Source: Litorisediminicola beolgyonensis (GTDB lineage Bacteria; Pseudomonadota; Alphaproteobacteria; Rhodobacterales; Rhodobacteraceae). From it: a stretch of 64,000 nucleotides of DNA. A program made the position numbers and the translations under genes. Of this stretch, positions 42,164 to 50,744 are shown one piece after another. Every line of letters begins with the position of its first letter. The first letter of the stretch is position 1. The notes under the pieces were generated by a model that was not told the origin of the DNA, searched no databases, and worked only from the letters and a program-made list of their open reading frames with translations. Where the stretch lies: positions 36,713 through 100,712 of the forward strand of contig NZ_JBHTMU010000013.1 in assembly GCF_042679605.1 (NCBI RefSeq), written 5' to 3'.

Positions 42164-42204
42164 TCATTACGAATGACGTGCTCTACCAGCTGAGCTACAC
42201 CGGC
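42164..42204 (-). pseudogene. 5' half of split tRNA-Thr(CGU)
   Basis: Minus strand: acceptor GCCGGTG, TA, D arm GCTC-AGCTGGTA-GAGC, A, anticodon 5' stem CGTCA, loop TTCGTAA (CGT), then TGA, where the tRNA sequence stops and GTGACGAATCG follows. The remaining CG, variable region, T arm and CACCGGC-ACCA are 2.27 kb away at 39857-39890. Confidence 0.85.
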
Positions 42205-42228
42205 ACTGGTCTCTGCGAGAGAGCTGGT

Positions 42229-42256
42229 GGGCGGCCTCTTAGCACCGGGGCCGCCC
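42229..42256 (-). terminator. Possible terminator hairpin after the hemY-like gene
   Basis: GGGCGGCC (42229-42236) and GGCCGCCC (42249-42256) form an 8-bp stem with a 12-nt loop, 12 nt beyond the stop at 42269. No T-tract, so Rho-independent action is doubtful. Confidence 0.3.
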
Positions 42257-42268
42257 CCTGAAAAGAGC

Positions 42269-43768
42269 CTATTTCGTTGCCTCTTCGCTGTCCGGGGCCG
42301 CCTGTTTCCGGGTCTTGTCGGTCGAGGCGATGTGCTCGAGCACCTCGGCGTTCGGGCCGGTGGGCTCGGGCGCCGGGGTGGTCGGCGAGGTTGCGCTGGG
42401 GCCGACCAGGAGTGGCAGCATCTCGGCGCCGACCGGGGAGGCGTCGCCCTGCGGCGGACGGGTCCAGGCCAGCGTGTCGAACGCCTCGCAATGGCCGCAG
42501 ACCGGTGTCCACTCGGCCTGCACATGGCTGCAATTCTCGCAGACCCAGGCCGGACCGCGCGGCGCGGTGACGGCCTTGGCGAGCCAGCCGCGGACCACCG
42601 CGTCCTCGGCCCCTTCGCCGCGCTCGATCGCCGCCATGATGGTCAGCACGCGGGTGTCGGGATCGCTCTCGGGCAGATCGCCGAGCGCACGGCGCGCGCC
42701 GGGGAAATCCTCGGCGGCGAGGTGCAGTTCGGCATTCAGAAGCCGCGTCTCGCGATGGGTCGGGTTGATCGACAGGAGGTGCTGGAACCGGCGCAGACGC
42801 TCGGCGGGGGTCTCCTTGGGCTCGATCTCGGCGAAGGCCTGCGCAAGGTCGGGATGAGGCTGCGCCTCCCATGCGGTTTTGAGAAGCCGCGTGGCGTTCT
42901 TCTTGCGATCCTCTGCGATGAAGGAGCGCGCGGCCATGGTCGCGGCGGGCACCAGATCGGGCGAGGTCTTGTTGGCCGAGATCGCCGCCTCACGGGCCTC
43001 GATCGACTTGCCCTCGTCGAGCACCGCCTTGGCCTGGCTGAGCGCCAGTACCGCGTCGCGGCGCTTGTGCACGTCGCGAGGCAGCGCGCCGTGCTTGAGC
43101 TTGGCGTTCAGCGTCTCGCGCGCGCCCTGCCAGTCGCCGTTCTTGGCCTGCAGCTTCAGGAGGATATCCTGGATTTCCTCGTGCTTGGGCTTGATCGCGA
43201 AGGCGCGCTGCGCGAGCGCCAGCGCCGTGTCGGTATCGCCCTGCGCCAGGCGCTGCTTGAGGATGCCGCGCACGCCGACGAAGCGGGTCTCGTCATGCTC
43301 GAGAAGGCGCTTGTAGGTGTCCTCGGCCTTCTTGCGGTCGCCCTGCAGTTCCGCCGCCTGCGCGGTCAGGAGATTGGTGACCTGCGGCTTGTGCAGGTAG
43401 CGGTCGGCCTTGGCGGCCTTGGCCATCGCCTGCTTGCCTTCGCCCGCCGCCAGCGCGGTCAGCGATTCCTCGAGCGCGGCGTAGCCCTTGCGCTCGCGGT
43501 TGCGGTCGAAATAGCGGGTGATCGCGGTCTCGTCGCCGTTGATGAAGCGGATCGTGGCGATGAGCAGCGACAGGAGCTTGAAGAAGACCCAGGCCAGGAA
43601 CAGCAGCACGATGGCGCCGATCACCGATTGCAGCGGGCCGAAGGTGTATTCGACCCCCGCCACGGTGACCTGCACCCCGCCCGTTGTGCCCATGAGCCAG
43701 CTTGCCCCGTAGGCCAGTGCGGCGACGAGGGCGACGAAAACCAGTATCTTGATGAGAGACCACAGCAT
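42269..43768 (-). CDS. hemY: HemY-like membrane-anchored TPR protein
   Basis: 499 aa. Two N-terminal membrane helices (LIKILVFVALVAALAYGASWL and GAIVLLFLAWVFFKLLSLLI) with the HemY_N region, then TPR-like helical repeats (about 110-400), and a C-terminal WVCENCSHVQAEWTPVCGHCEAFDTLAW with CxxC pairs that may bind zinc or iron. This is the gammaproteobacterial-type HemY, not protoporphyrinogen oxidase; its exact role in haem synthesis is not settled. Third gene after hemD and the COG4223 gene. Confidence 0.85.
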   Translation of the reverse strand: MLWSLIKILVFVALVAALAYGASWLMGTTGGVQVTVAGVEYTFGPLQSVIGAIVLLFLAWVFFKLLSLLIATIRFINGDETAITRYFDRNRERKGYAALEESLTALAAGEGKQAMAKAAKADRYLHKPQVTNLLTAQAAELQGDRKKAEDTYKRLLEHDETRFVGVRGILKQRLAQGDTDTALALAQRAFAIKPKHEEIQDILLKLQAKNGDWQGARETLNAKLKHGALPRDVHKRRDAVLALSQAKAVLDEGKSIEAREAAISANKTSPDLVPAATMAARSFIAEDRKKNATRLLKTAWEAQPHPDLAQAFAEIEPKETPAERLRRFQHLLSINPTHRETRLLNAELHLAAEDFPGARRALGDLPESDPDTRVLTIMAAIERGEGAEDAVVRGWLAKAVTAPRGPAWVCENCSHVQAEWTPVCGHCEAFDTLAWTRPPQGDASPVGAEMLPLLVGPSATSPTTPAPEPTGPNAEVLEHIASTDKTRKQAAPDSEEATK

Positions 43769-43781
43769 GTCGGCGCGCCCC

Positions 43782-45335
43782 TTAGTTCGAGTTCAGTTGC
43801 TCGGCGAGCGCCTCGGCGCCCGTGAGAGCCGCGGCCCGGGCCTCTGCCCGTGCGGTCCAGTCGGCCATCGCGTCCTGCGCGGCCTCGGGAAGTGCGGAAA
43901 TCTCCGAGAGTGCGGTAGAGAGATCGCCGTCCCGGACGGCGGCCTCGGCCCGCGACAGGACCGCGTCGGGATCGTCCCCGTCGCGCGGTACCACCGACCG
44001 GGCACCCAGTTGCGACTTGAAGAAGCTGACCACGCCACCCACGCCCTGAGGCGGGCTGTCGGGGGTCTCGCCGCGCGCTGCCGCGAGCGCGTCGCGGGCT
44101 GCATCGGGAAAGCTCTCGACGAGGCTCTGAAGGGTGGCGACGCCTTCCTCGGCCGAGGCCGACAGGCCTTCGGGGACCTCGACCGCGCCGCTCTCATCGA
44201 GCGTCGCGAGCTCTTCGGCATAGGGCGCGCCGTTGTCCACGGCAGAGGCCAGCTGGGCGACAGCGCCGCGCAGCTCGGCGGTGCGCGCTTCGCTGGCGGC
44301 CTGGCGCTCGGCCTCGACCGCGCGTTCGGCGAGCGTTGCGATCTCGGCGCGCTGCGCCTCCATCTCCGCCTGCTGCGCTGCGATGCGGCTCTCGAAATCG
44401 CCACGCTGCGACTCGACCGCCTCCTGGATGCGCGCCATTTCGCGCTCGTAGGCGGCGATGGTCTCCGGCGAGACGATCTCTTCCATCGGGGCTTTCTCGA
44501 GCGCGGTCAGCCGCTGGTCGAGCGCGCTGCCCGAGGAGCTGGTGTTGGTCAACTCGCCCGCCATGGTCTCGAGCACGCCCGCCATGTCGTCGACGCGGCC
44601 CTTGAGCGCGGTGACCTGGGTGCCAAGCTCGCCGCTGCGCTGCACGAGATCGGCGACCGCCGTCTCGACGCTGGTCAGGTCGACCTCGGAGAGGCCGGTC
44701 TCGATGCCGTTGATCCGTCCGCTCAGCGTGTCGAGGCTCTGCTGCTGGGCGGCCATCGCGTCGCGGGTCTCGTCCTCGAACATGCTCTTGCCGACACCGA
44801 ACCAGCCCTGCGGCCCGAGATATTCCGACAGCGCGAAGCCCAGGGCGGCGGCGGCGACACCGCCGAGCAGCATCGGGAAGAAGCCGCCCTTGCGCTGCAC
44901 CACGACCTCGCGCACCGGCGGGTTCGGGGCGGGCGCGAAGCCCGGCAGCTCGCCGGGGCGCGACGCCTCGGTCTCGTCGCTTGTCTCGGCCGCGACCGGC
45001 GCGTCTGCGTTTGTCTCCGGGGCGGGGCCGCCCGGCTCGTCCGTGCCCTCGGGGGCGAGCGCCTCGCCCTTGTCGATCATCGCCGCGTCGGGATCGTCCG
45101 AAGAGATGTCGCCGTCGGCGGGCGTCGGTGTCTCCGAGCCCGCGCCGTCGGTCTCGGGGGCCGCCGCGGTCAGCGCTTCGCCTTCCTCGACCCGGCCCGG
45201 CGTGTCCTCGTCGCGCGTTTCGGTGCCGTCGCCTGCGGTGTCGGAGGCCGCCTCGGTCACCTTGGCGTCGGTTTCGGCCTCGGTTTCCGTGCCGCCCTTG
45301 GGCGTCTCGCTTGCGGGTTTTTTCGATCGTGCCAC
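43782..45335 (-). CDS. Mitofilin-like inner-membrane protein (COG4223)
   Basis: 517 aa. A long acidic Ser/Thr/Glu-rich N-terminus (residues 1-165), one membrane helix about 172-190 (GGFFPMLLGGVAAAALGFALSEYLG), then a long coiled coil and a helical C-terminal domain (FPDAARDALAAARGE; LSEISALPEAAQDAMADW). This is the alphaproteobacterial mitofilin/Mic60 relative, normally between hemD and hemY as here. In related bacteria it shapes the inner membrane. 13 nt before hemY. Confidence 0.82.
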   Translation of the reverse strand: MARSKKPASETPKGGTETEAETDAKVTEAASDTAGDGTETRDEDTPGRVEEGEALTAAAPETDGAGSETPTPADGDISSDDPDAAMIDKGEALAPEGTDEPGGPAPETNADAPVAAETSDETEASRPGELPGFAPAPNPPVREVVVQRKGGFFPMLLGGVAAAALGFALSEYLGPQGWFGVGKSMFEDETRDAMAAQQQSLDTLSGRINGIETGLSEVDLTSVETAVADLVQRSGELGTQVTALKGRVDDMAGVLETMAGELTNTSSSGSALDQRLTALEKAPMEEIVSPETIAAYEREMARIQEAVESQRGDFESRIAAQQAEMEAQRAEIATLAERAVEAERQAASEARTAELRGAVAQLASAVDNGAPYAEELATLDESGAVEVPEGLSASAEEGVATLQSLVESFPDAARDALAAARGETPDSPPQGVGGVVSFFKSQLGARSVVPRDGDDPDAVLSRAEAAVRDGDLSTALSEISALPEAAQDAMADWTARAEARAAALTGAEALAEQLNSN

Positions 45336-45388
45336 GCGGCAATCCCCTTCGAGTCTGTCGTCCGGGCGATCCGGACGCCCATTGAACC

Positions 45389-46114
45389 TTACTGTCCGCC
45401 TTCCGGTGTCTCAAGCGCAGCCAGCCGAGACAACAGTCGCAGAACCGTCTCGGCCATGTCCGCGCCCGTCGGAGAGGCAGCGATCTCTAATCCGGCGAGG
45501 GGCAGCCCCTCGACCGCTTCGGCCACCGCGGCGCTCATCGCGACCACATGCACCGATCCGTCAAACGGCTCATATAGGGCGAAAACTTCCGCTGTCCTCG
45601 GGGAAAATAGCGGTGCAATGACGGGTCTGTCGCCATCGAGCGCGGCGCGGGCCCCGGGCGTGAGCGGTTGCGCGGGCTGGTCGTAGATCACCGCCTCATG
45701 GGTCTCGATCCCTGCCTCGATCAGCCGGTCGGCCACCGCGCCGCGGCTGTGGAAGCCGCGCAGGTGCAGAAGCGGACCGGGTACGTTCCGGGCGATGAGC
45801 GACTCGGTCAGGGCCGCGGCGTCGCCGCCCAGGGCCTCGGCCTCGAGCCCGGCCTCGCGAGCGGCGTCGGCGGTGCGGGCACCCACGCACCAGGCGGTCA
45901 GGCCCTTGGTCCCGTCGATCTCGCCGTAGATCCGCGCGGCGTTGGCCGAGGTGAGGATCAGCCCCGCGAACCGCCCCGGATCGGGCAACGGACCCACCGG
46001 CGCGATCCCGATGAGCGGCGAGATCACCACGTCGACCTCCACGCCGAGGCTCTCGACAAAGGCGCGGGATTGCGGCTCTGGCCGGGTCATCAACAGGATC
46101 GGCGGTCTCGGCAT
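45389..46114 (-). CDS. hemD: Uroporphyrinogen-III synthase
   Basis: 241 aa from ATG 46114 (MPRPPILLMTRPEPQSRAF). Two-lobed HemD fold with LILTSANAARIY, CVGARTADAAREAG and DRPVIAPLFSPRTAEVFALY. It closes and inverts ring D of hydroxymethylbilane. GGAG 6 nt before the chosen start. Divergent from tsaD with about 73 nt between; this HemD/TsaD arrangement is common in the group. Confidence 0.88.
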   Translation of the reverse strand: MPRPPILLMTRPEPQSRAFVESLGVEVDVVISPLIGIAPVGPLPDPGRFAGLILTSANAARIYGEIDGTKGLTAWCVGARTADAAREAGLEAEALGGDAAALTESLIARNVPGPLLHLRGFHSRGAVADRLIEAGIETHEAVIYDQPAQPLTPGARAALDGDRPVIAPLFSPRTAEVFALYEPFDGSVHVVAMSAAVAEAVEGLPLAGLEIAASPTGADMAETVLRLLSRLAALETPEGGQ

Positions 46115-46187
46115 CGCGAGCTCCGGCATTGTGGGCAGCACCCGACGGTGCTACCCCGGCCTTTGGTTTCACGCAACGCCGGTCGCC

Positions 46188-47267
46188 ATGAGCCCGCCCC
46201 TGATCCTCGGCATCGAATCGAGCTGCGACGACACCGCGGCGGCCCTCGTGCGCGGCCGCGAGGTGCTGTCCTCGGTCGTCCTGGGGCAGGCCGAACTGCA
46301 CGCGGCCTTCGGCGGCGTCGTCCCCGAGATCGCCGCCCGCGCCCATGCCGAGAAGCTCGATCTCGCGGTCGAAGAGGCGCTGTCGCGCGGGGGTGTGACC
46401 CTCTCCGGCATCGATGCCATCGCCGTGACCGCCGGTCCCGGCCTGATTGGCGGTGTCTTGTCGGGGGTGATGCTGGCCAAGGGGCTGGCGCTCGGGCTCG
46501 GCACGCCGCTCATCGGGGTCAATCACCTGGCCGGTCACGCGCTGACGCCCCGGCTGACCGACGGGCTCGCCTATCCCTATCTCATGCTCCTCGTCTCAGG
46601 CGGCCATTGCCAGTTCCTGATCGTGCGCGGCGCGCAAGCCTTTTCGCGGCTCGGCGGCACCATCGACGACGCGCCCGGCGAGGCCTTCGACAAGGCCGCG
46701 CGCCTTCTGGCGCTGCCGCAACCCGGCGGCCCCTCCGTCGAGCGCGAGGCCGCCACGGGCGATCCGGCCCGCTTTGCGTTCCCGCGTCCGCTTCTGGACC
46801 GCGAGGGCTGCGATTTCTCCTTCTCCGGCCTGAAGACGGCGCTCCTGCGCGCCCGCGACGCGATCGTGGCCGAGAAGGGCGGGCTGACCCGCGCCGACCG
46901 GGCCGATCTCTGCGCCGGGTTCCAGGCGGCGGTCTGCGATGTCATCGCCGAGAAGACCCGACGCGCGCTGACGCTCTACCTGTCCGAACACCCCGCCGAG
47001 CCTGCGCTCGCCGTCGCGGGCGGGGTCGCCGCCAACACCGCGATCCGCGGCGCGCTGACCGAACTCTGTGCCGAGAGGGACCTGCGTTTCACCGCCCCGC
47101 CGCTGGCGCTCTGCACCGACAACGCCGCGATGATCGCCTATGCGGGCGGCGAGCTCTTCGAGGCAGGCGCGGGCGACGACATGACCCTCGCCGCGCGCCC
47201 GCGCTGGCCGCTCGACCAAGGCGCCGCGCCGATGCTGGGCAGCGGACGCAAAGGCGCCAAGGCATGA
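46188..47267 (+). CDS. tsaD: tRNA N6-adenosine threonylcarbamoyltransferase TsaD
   Basis: 359 aa. GIESSCDDTAAALV start, VPEIAARAHAEKL, metal-binding HxxxH in GVNHLAGHALTPRL, LVSGGHCQFL, GGTIDDAPGEAFDKAARLL, AGGVAANTAIRG and CTDNAAMIAYAGGE. Transfers threonylcarbamoyl to A37 of ANN-decoding tRNAs, a group that includes tRNA-Thr. ATG 46188 chosen; upstream codons run into hemD. Overlaps gpsA by 4 nt. Confidence 0.95.
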   Translation: MSPPLILGIESSCDDTAAALVRGREVLSSVVLGQAELHAAFGGVVPEIAARAHAEKLDLAVEEALSRGGVTLSGIDAIAVTAGPGLIGGVLSGVMLAKGLALGLGTPLIGVNHLAGHALTPRLTDGLAYPYLMLLVSGGHCQFLIVRGAQAFSRLGGTIDDAPGEAFDKAARLLALPQPGGPSVEREAATGDPARFAFPRPLLDREGCDFSFSGLKTALLRARDAIVAEKGGLTRADRADLCAGFQAAVCDVIAEKTRRALTLYLSEHPAEPALAVAGGVAANTAIRGALTELCAERDLRFTAPPLALCTDNAAMIAYAGGELFEAGAGDDMTLAARPRWPLDQGAAPMLGSGRKGAKA

Positions 47268-48217
47268 TCTCGGTTCTGGGAGCGGGGGCGTTCGGCACCG
47301 CGCTCGCGGTGGTCTGGGCCCGGGCCGGGCGCGAGGTGACGCTCTGGAGCCGCGATCCCGGGGCCGTCGCCGAGATGCGCCGGACCCATCGCGCCCCGCG
47401 CCTGCCGGACGCGGCCCTCCCCGACAGCCTTCTGATCACCGACGACCTCGGCGCCGCGTCCCAGGCCGGAACGCTGGTTCTCGCCGTGCCGATGCAGGCG
47501 CTCTCGGGTCTCCTGCCGAACCTGCGCCTGCGCCCCGGCCAGAGGCTCGTCGCCGCCTGCAAGGGGATCGACCTCGGCTCGAACCTCGGTCCCACGGCGC
47601 TAATCGCGCGCGCCCATCCCGACGCGGTGCCCGCGATCCTGACCGGTCCGAGCTTTGCCGCCGATATCGCCCGCGACCTGCCGACCGCCCTGACGCTGGC
47701 CTGCCGGGACGAGGCCGCGGCGGAACATCTGCAAAAGGCGCTCTCGACGCCGACGCTCCGGCTGTATCGCAGCCCCGACCCCATCGGCGCGGAACTGGGC
47801 GGCGCGCTCAAGAACGTCGTCGCCATCGCCTGCGGCGCGGCCATCGGCGCGGGCCTCGGAGACAGCGCCCGCGCCGCGCTGATGACCCGGGGCTTTGCCG
47901 AGATGCGCCGCCTCGCCGCGCATCTCGGTGCCGACCCCGAAACTCTGGCCGGTCTTTCGGGCCTGGGCGATCTCGCCCTCACCTGCGGTTCGGATCTCTC
48001 GCGCAACTTCCGCCACGGGCAAAGCCTCGGCTCGGGCGGCGCGGGCGAGAGCGGCACCGTCGAGGGCGTCGCGACCGCCAGGGCCGTCACCGCTCTTGCG
48101 GGCGAGGCCGGGATCGAGCTGCCTATCGCCGTCGCGGTGGACGCGATATGTAGCGGAAAAACCAGCGTGAGCGACGCGATCACCGCGTTGCTGGCGCGCC
48201 CGCTCAAGGAGGAATGA
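47264..48217 (+). CDS. gpsA: Glycerol-3-phosphate dehydrogenase [NAD(P)+]
   Basis: 317 aa from ATG 47264. NAD site SVLGAGAFGTALAVVWA, TGPSFAADIARDLPTALT, GGALKNVVAIACGAAIGAGLGD (catalytic Lys), LAGLSGLGDLALTC and SRNFRHGQSLG. Makes sn-glycerol 3-phosphate for phospholipids. The start overlaps the tsaD stop (ATGA). Confidence 0.95.
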   Translation: MISVLGAGAFGTALAVVWARAGREVTLWSRDPGAVAEMRRTHRAPRLPDAALPDSLLITDDLGAASQAGTLVLAVPMQALSGLLPNLRLRPGQRLVAACKGIDLGSNLGPTALIARAHPDAVPAILTGPSFAADIARDLPTALTLACRDEAAAEHLQKALSTPTLRLYRSPDPIGAELGGALKNVVAIACGAAIGAGLGDSARAALMTRGFAEMRRLAAHLGADPETLAGLSGLGDLALTCGSDLSRNFRHGQSLGSGGAGESGTVEGVATARAVTALAGEAGIELPIAVAVDAICSGKTSVSDAITALLARPLKEE

Positions 48218-48218
48218 C

Positions 48219-48487
48219 ATGTTCGTAGCCCTGATCGCCCGCGACAAGCCCGGTGCGCTCGAGATCCGCAAGGCCAACCGCGACCGCCACCTCGCCTATA
48301 TCGAGGAGACCGGGAAGGTCGTTCAGGCCGGTCCGCTGATCGTCGACGGAGACATGGCCGGGTCGCTCGTGATCCTCGAGGTCGCCGATCTCGCCGAGGC
48401 CGAGGACTGGGCCGCGAACGATCCCTACAAGCACGCGGGCCTCTTCGGCGATGTCGAGCTGATCGAGTGGAAGAAGGTGATCGGCTG

Positions 48488-48488
<1 letters not shown>
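48219..48488 (+). CDS. YciI-like protein
   Basis: 89 aa. YciI fold: MFVALIARDKPGALEIR, NRDRHLAYIEETGKVVQAGPLI, DMAGSLVILEVADLAEAEDWAANDPY and KHAGLFGDVELIEWK, with the conserved His (RHLAYI) and Asp (NDPY). Enzymatic role not established. Its start is 1 nt after gpsA; its stop overlaps the EVE gene. Confidence 0.88.
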
Positions 48489-48901
<413 letters not shown>

Positions 48902-48937
48902 TCCCGCGTCGCCCCCGCGATTGCCGAAAGGATCACG

Positions 48938-48971
48938 CGAGGGTCCCGGACCGCCCGGGCCGGAACCCTCG
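48938..48971. other. Hairpin after the EVE gene
   Basis: CGAGGGT (48938-48944) pairs with ACCCTCG (48965-48971), with further pairing inside. It follows the EVE stop by about 37 nt; no T-run follows, so it may only be a 3' mRNA border. Confidence 0.35.
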
Positions 48972-49103
48972 TCCTCACCCAGCGCTCCCACGCTGCGTCG
49001 GATATCCGGGACCGACCGTTCTGGTCTCTGTCGCGCGAGCCTAACAAGCACGCGGGCGTCGCGGCAAATGCCGAACGCCCGCAATTCTTCTCAGTCTGTC
49101 AAC

Positions 49104-49120
49104 GTCCCGGTAACCGGGAC
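49104..49120. other. Short perfect palindrome downstream of the DUF2853 gene
   Basis: GTCCCGG-TAA-CCGGGAC, a 7-bp stem and 3-nt loop, 12 nt past the end of the minus-strand DUF2853 gene. No T-tract. Could be a weak terminator. Confidence 0.35.
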
Positions 49121-49132
49121 GCGGTCAAAGCC

Positions 49133-49474
49133 TCAGCCGTAGACGCTGTCTTTGCCGAAATGCTTGACCAGCATGTAATAGAAGACCGCGCGGTACTTGT
49201 TCCGCTCGGACTTGCCGTAGGTCTCGATCACCGAGTCGATGGCCGCCATCAGGTCCGGGCTGTCGGGCAGGCCGAGCTTCTTTTGCAGGAAGTTCTCCTT
49301 GATCGTCTCGAGCTCGCTTTTCTGCGAGGCTGCGACGGTCGAGGCGTCGTCATTGTAGATCGCCGGTCCGCAGCCGATGGTCACCTTCGTCAGAAGGTCC
49401 ATGTCCGGCTCCATGCCGCATTTGTTGCGCAGATCGTCTGCATATTTCGCGATCAACTCGTCTCTTTTTCCCAC
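49133..49474 (-). CDS. DUF2853 family protein
   Basis: 113 aa, soluble, helical. DELIAKYADDLRNKCGMEPDMDLLTKV and SERNKYRAVFYYMLVKHFGKDSVYG match the DUF2853 family as I know it. Function unknown. Stands alone, between the EVE gene and the PRC-barrel genes. Confidence 0.8.
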   Translation of the reverse strand: MGKRDELIAKYADDLRNKCGMEPDMDLLTKVTIGCGPAIYNDDASTVAASQKSELETIKENFLQKKLGLPDSPDLMAAIDSVIETYGKSERNKYRAVFYYMLVKHFGKDSVYG

Positions 49475-49570
49475 GGTCTTGGCTCCCTGTTCCGCCGAAA
49501 ATACCTGAACCCGCGCCTCCCGCGGACCCGCGCAGGAGCGTATCGGCTGAAACCCCGTCGCGCCAAGCGA

Positions 49571-49595
49571 AATCCCCCGCGCGTTGGCGCGGGGG
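49571..49595 (-). terminator. Possible terminator of the first PRC-barrel gene
   Basis: CCCCCGCGC (49574-49582), GTTG, GCGCGGGGG (49587-49595), followed on the minus strand by ATTTCGC. A very stable 9-bp stem but a poor T-tract. Confidence 0.55.
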
Positions 49596-49610
49596 GTGTG
49601 TCGGGCGGGA

Positions 49611-50594
49611 TCAGTTGTCCTTGGTCTCGGGGACGCTCTCGCCGCTCGAGGTCTGGTTGCCGGGCTCTTCCTCCTGCGGCGTGTCCGGGACGCTCTCGCT
49701 CAACTCCTCGGCCGACGGGTCGGACCCGTCCTCGGACTGCGCGCCCTCTTCGGCCGGGGCCTCTTCAGTCGCGGTTTGTCCGTCGGCGTTTTCCTCGGTC
49801 GCGGTCAGGCCGTCGGCGTTCTCGTCGGTCGTGGTCTGGCCGTCCGCGCTCTCCTCTGTCGTGGCCTCGCCGTCGGCACTCTCTTCGGTCGCGGACTGAC
49901 CGTCGGAGCTTTCCTCAGACGCGCTCTGATCGTCCTCGCCCTGATCTGACGCGCCGTCGCTCGAAGCGCTCTCCTGCTCAGGTGCCTCCGTGCCACCCGA
50001 CAGCGAGCTTGCGCTGTCGCTCAGACCGGCCGCAGGCGCGTCGGCGCGGCCTTGCGCGCTCTCGCCCCCGTCCTCGGAGCTGGCACGCTCGCCACCGCCA
50101 CCACCATTGCCGGTCGTGTCGATATTCATGTGGCTGTTGCGGCCCATGTTCTGCGTCGGAAGAAGATCGCCCAAAGTGACCTCGCCGATCAGCGGGTCGA
50201 TCGCGTCGTCGTCGATCTCGGGCAGCGCCGCCAGTTCGTCCTCGGTCATCGCCAGGATGAAGGACGCGCGGTCCTCGGACAGGGTCAGATCCGTGATCGG
50301 GATCACGACGTCGCTGTCGCCGAGGCCCAAGAGCCCGCCATGCGACAGGATCGCCTCGAAGCTCTCTCCGGCGGTCTGGATCGCCTCGATCTCGCCCAGC
50401 GTCTCGCCCTCGGGATTGACGACCGGCAGGCCGACCAGGTCCTTCACGCGCGACATCCTCAGGTCGGGCGACAGCTCCGGCGTGCCCGGCGGCACCGCCG
50501 AGACAAGCTGCGTGTCGGTCGATGCGTCGCTCTGGGCCCAGGCCGGGACGGCGATGGTGAGCGCGGCAGCGCTGAGGAGCAGGGTGCGTAACAT
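49611..50594 (-). CDS. Secreted acidic PRC-barrel protein with repeat tail
   Basis: 327 aa from ATG 50594. Signal peptide (MLRTLLLSAAALTIAVPAWAQ), a PRC-barrel domain about 40-140 (RMSRVKDLVGLPVVNPEGETLGEIEA; GGLLGLGDSDVVIPITDL), then a disordered tail of about 170 residues of Glu, Asp, Ser, Thr and Ala with five 10-residue repeats (DGQTATEENA type). Exported; very acidic. CGGAGA precedes the start. Paralogue of the next gene upstream, 150 nt away. Role unknown. Confidence 0.8.
   Translation of the reverse strand: MLRTLLLSAAALTIAVPAWAQSDASTDTQLVSAVPPGTPELSPDLRMSRVKDLVGLPVVNPEGETLGEIEAIQTAGESFEAILSHGGLLGLGDSDVVIPITDLTLSEDRASFILAMTEDELAALPEIDDDAIDPLIGEVTLGDLLPTQNMGRNSHMNIDTTGNGGGGGERASSEDGGESAQGRADAPAAGLSDSASSLSGGTEAPEQESASSDGASDQGEDDQSASEESSDGQSATEESADGEATTEESADGQTTTDENADGLTATEENADGQTATEEAPAEEGAQSEDGSDPSAEELSESVPDTPQEEEPGNQTSSGESVPETKDN
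49755..49904 (-). repeat. Five in-frame 30-bp tandem repeats in the PRC-barrel tail
   Basis: Encodes DGQSATEESA, DGEATTEESA, DGQTTTDENA, DGLTATEENA and DGQTATEEAP in a row. Units differ at the third codon positions and by a few residues, so the array is not brand new. Copy number could vary among strains. Confidence 0.75.
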
Positions 50595-50692
50595 GGCGGG
50601 TCTCCGATAGGGATCACGTTTGCGGCTCAACGCGCGAGACCGGGGGGATGGTTTCCGTCCGGGGCAAAAACATCCATGATCCGTGTGACATG

Positions 50693-50721
50693 AAAAAAGG
50701 CGCGCCGATGTGGCGCGCCTT
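50693..50721 (-). terminator. Rho-independent terminator of the second PRC-barrel gene
   Basis: AAGGCGCGCC (50697-50706), GATGT, GGCGCGCCTT (50712-50721), with AAAA at 50693-50696, read as TTTTTT on the minus strand. Ten perfect base pairs, 23 nt after the stop. Confidence 0.9.
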
Positions 50722-50744
50722 CCAGCAACCTCAAGCAGACCAGA

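Noticed and set aside
41907..42167. 86-codon minus-strand frame at the insert edge
   Set aside because: It begins in the broken tRNA sequence, overlaps the TIGR04255 gene start by 35 nt and has no family pattern or ribosome site; probably chance.
42164..42204. Reading the 5' tRNA half as an attachment-site copy of the intact tRNA at 39992-40067
   Set aside because: The two tRNAs lie on opposite strands and differ in acceptor and anticodon stems; the identity is limited to the D arm and anticodon loop, which many tRNAs share. The fragment matches the 39857-39890 piece instead.
45668..48217. 849-codon frame ending with GpsA
   Set aside because: Only the last 317 codons (from ATG 47264) are GpsA; the rest is an Arg-rich shadow of tsaD and hemD.
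49755..49904. CRISPR-like array
   Set aside because: The repeats are contiguous, in frame and code for acidic residues; there are no spacers.
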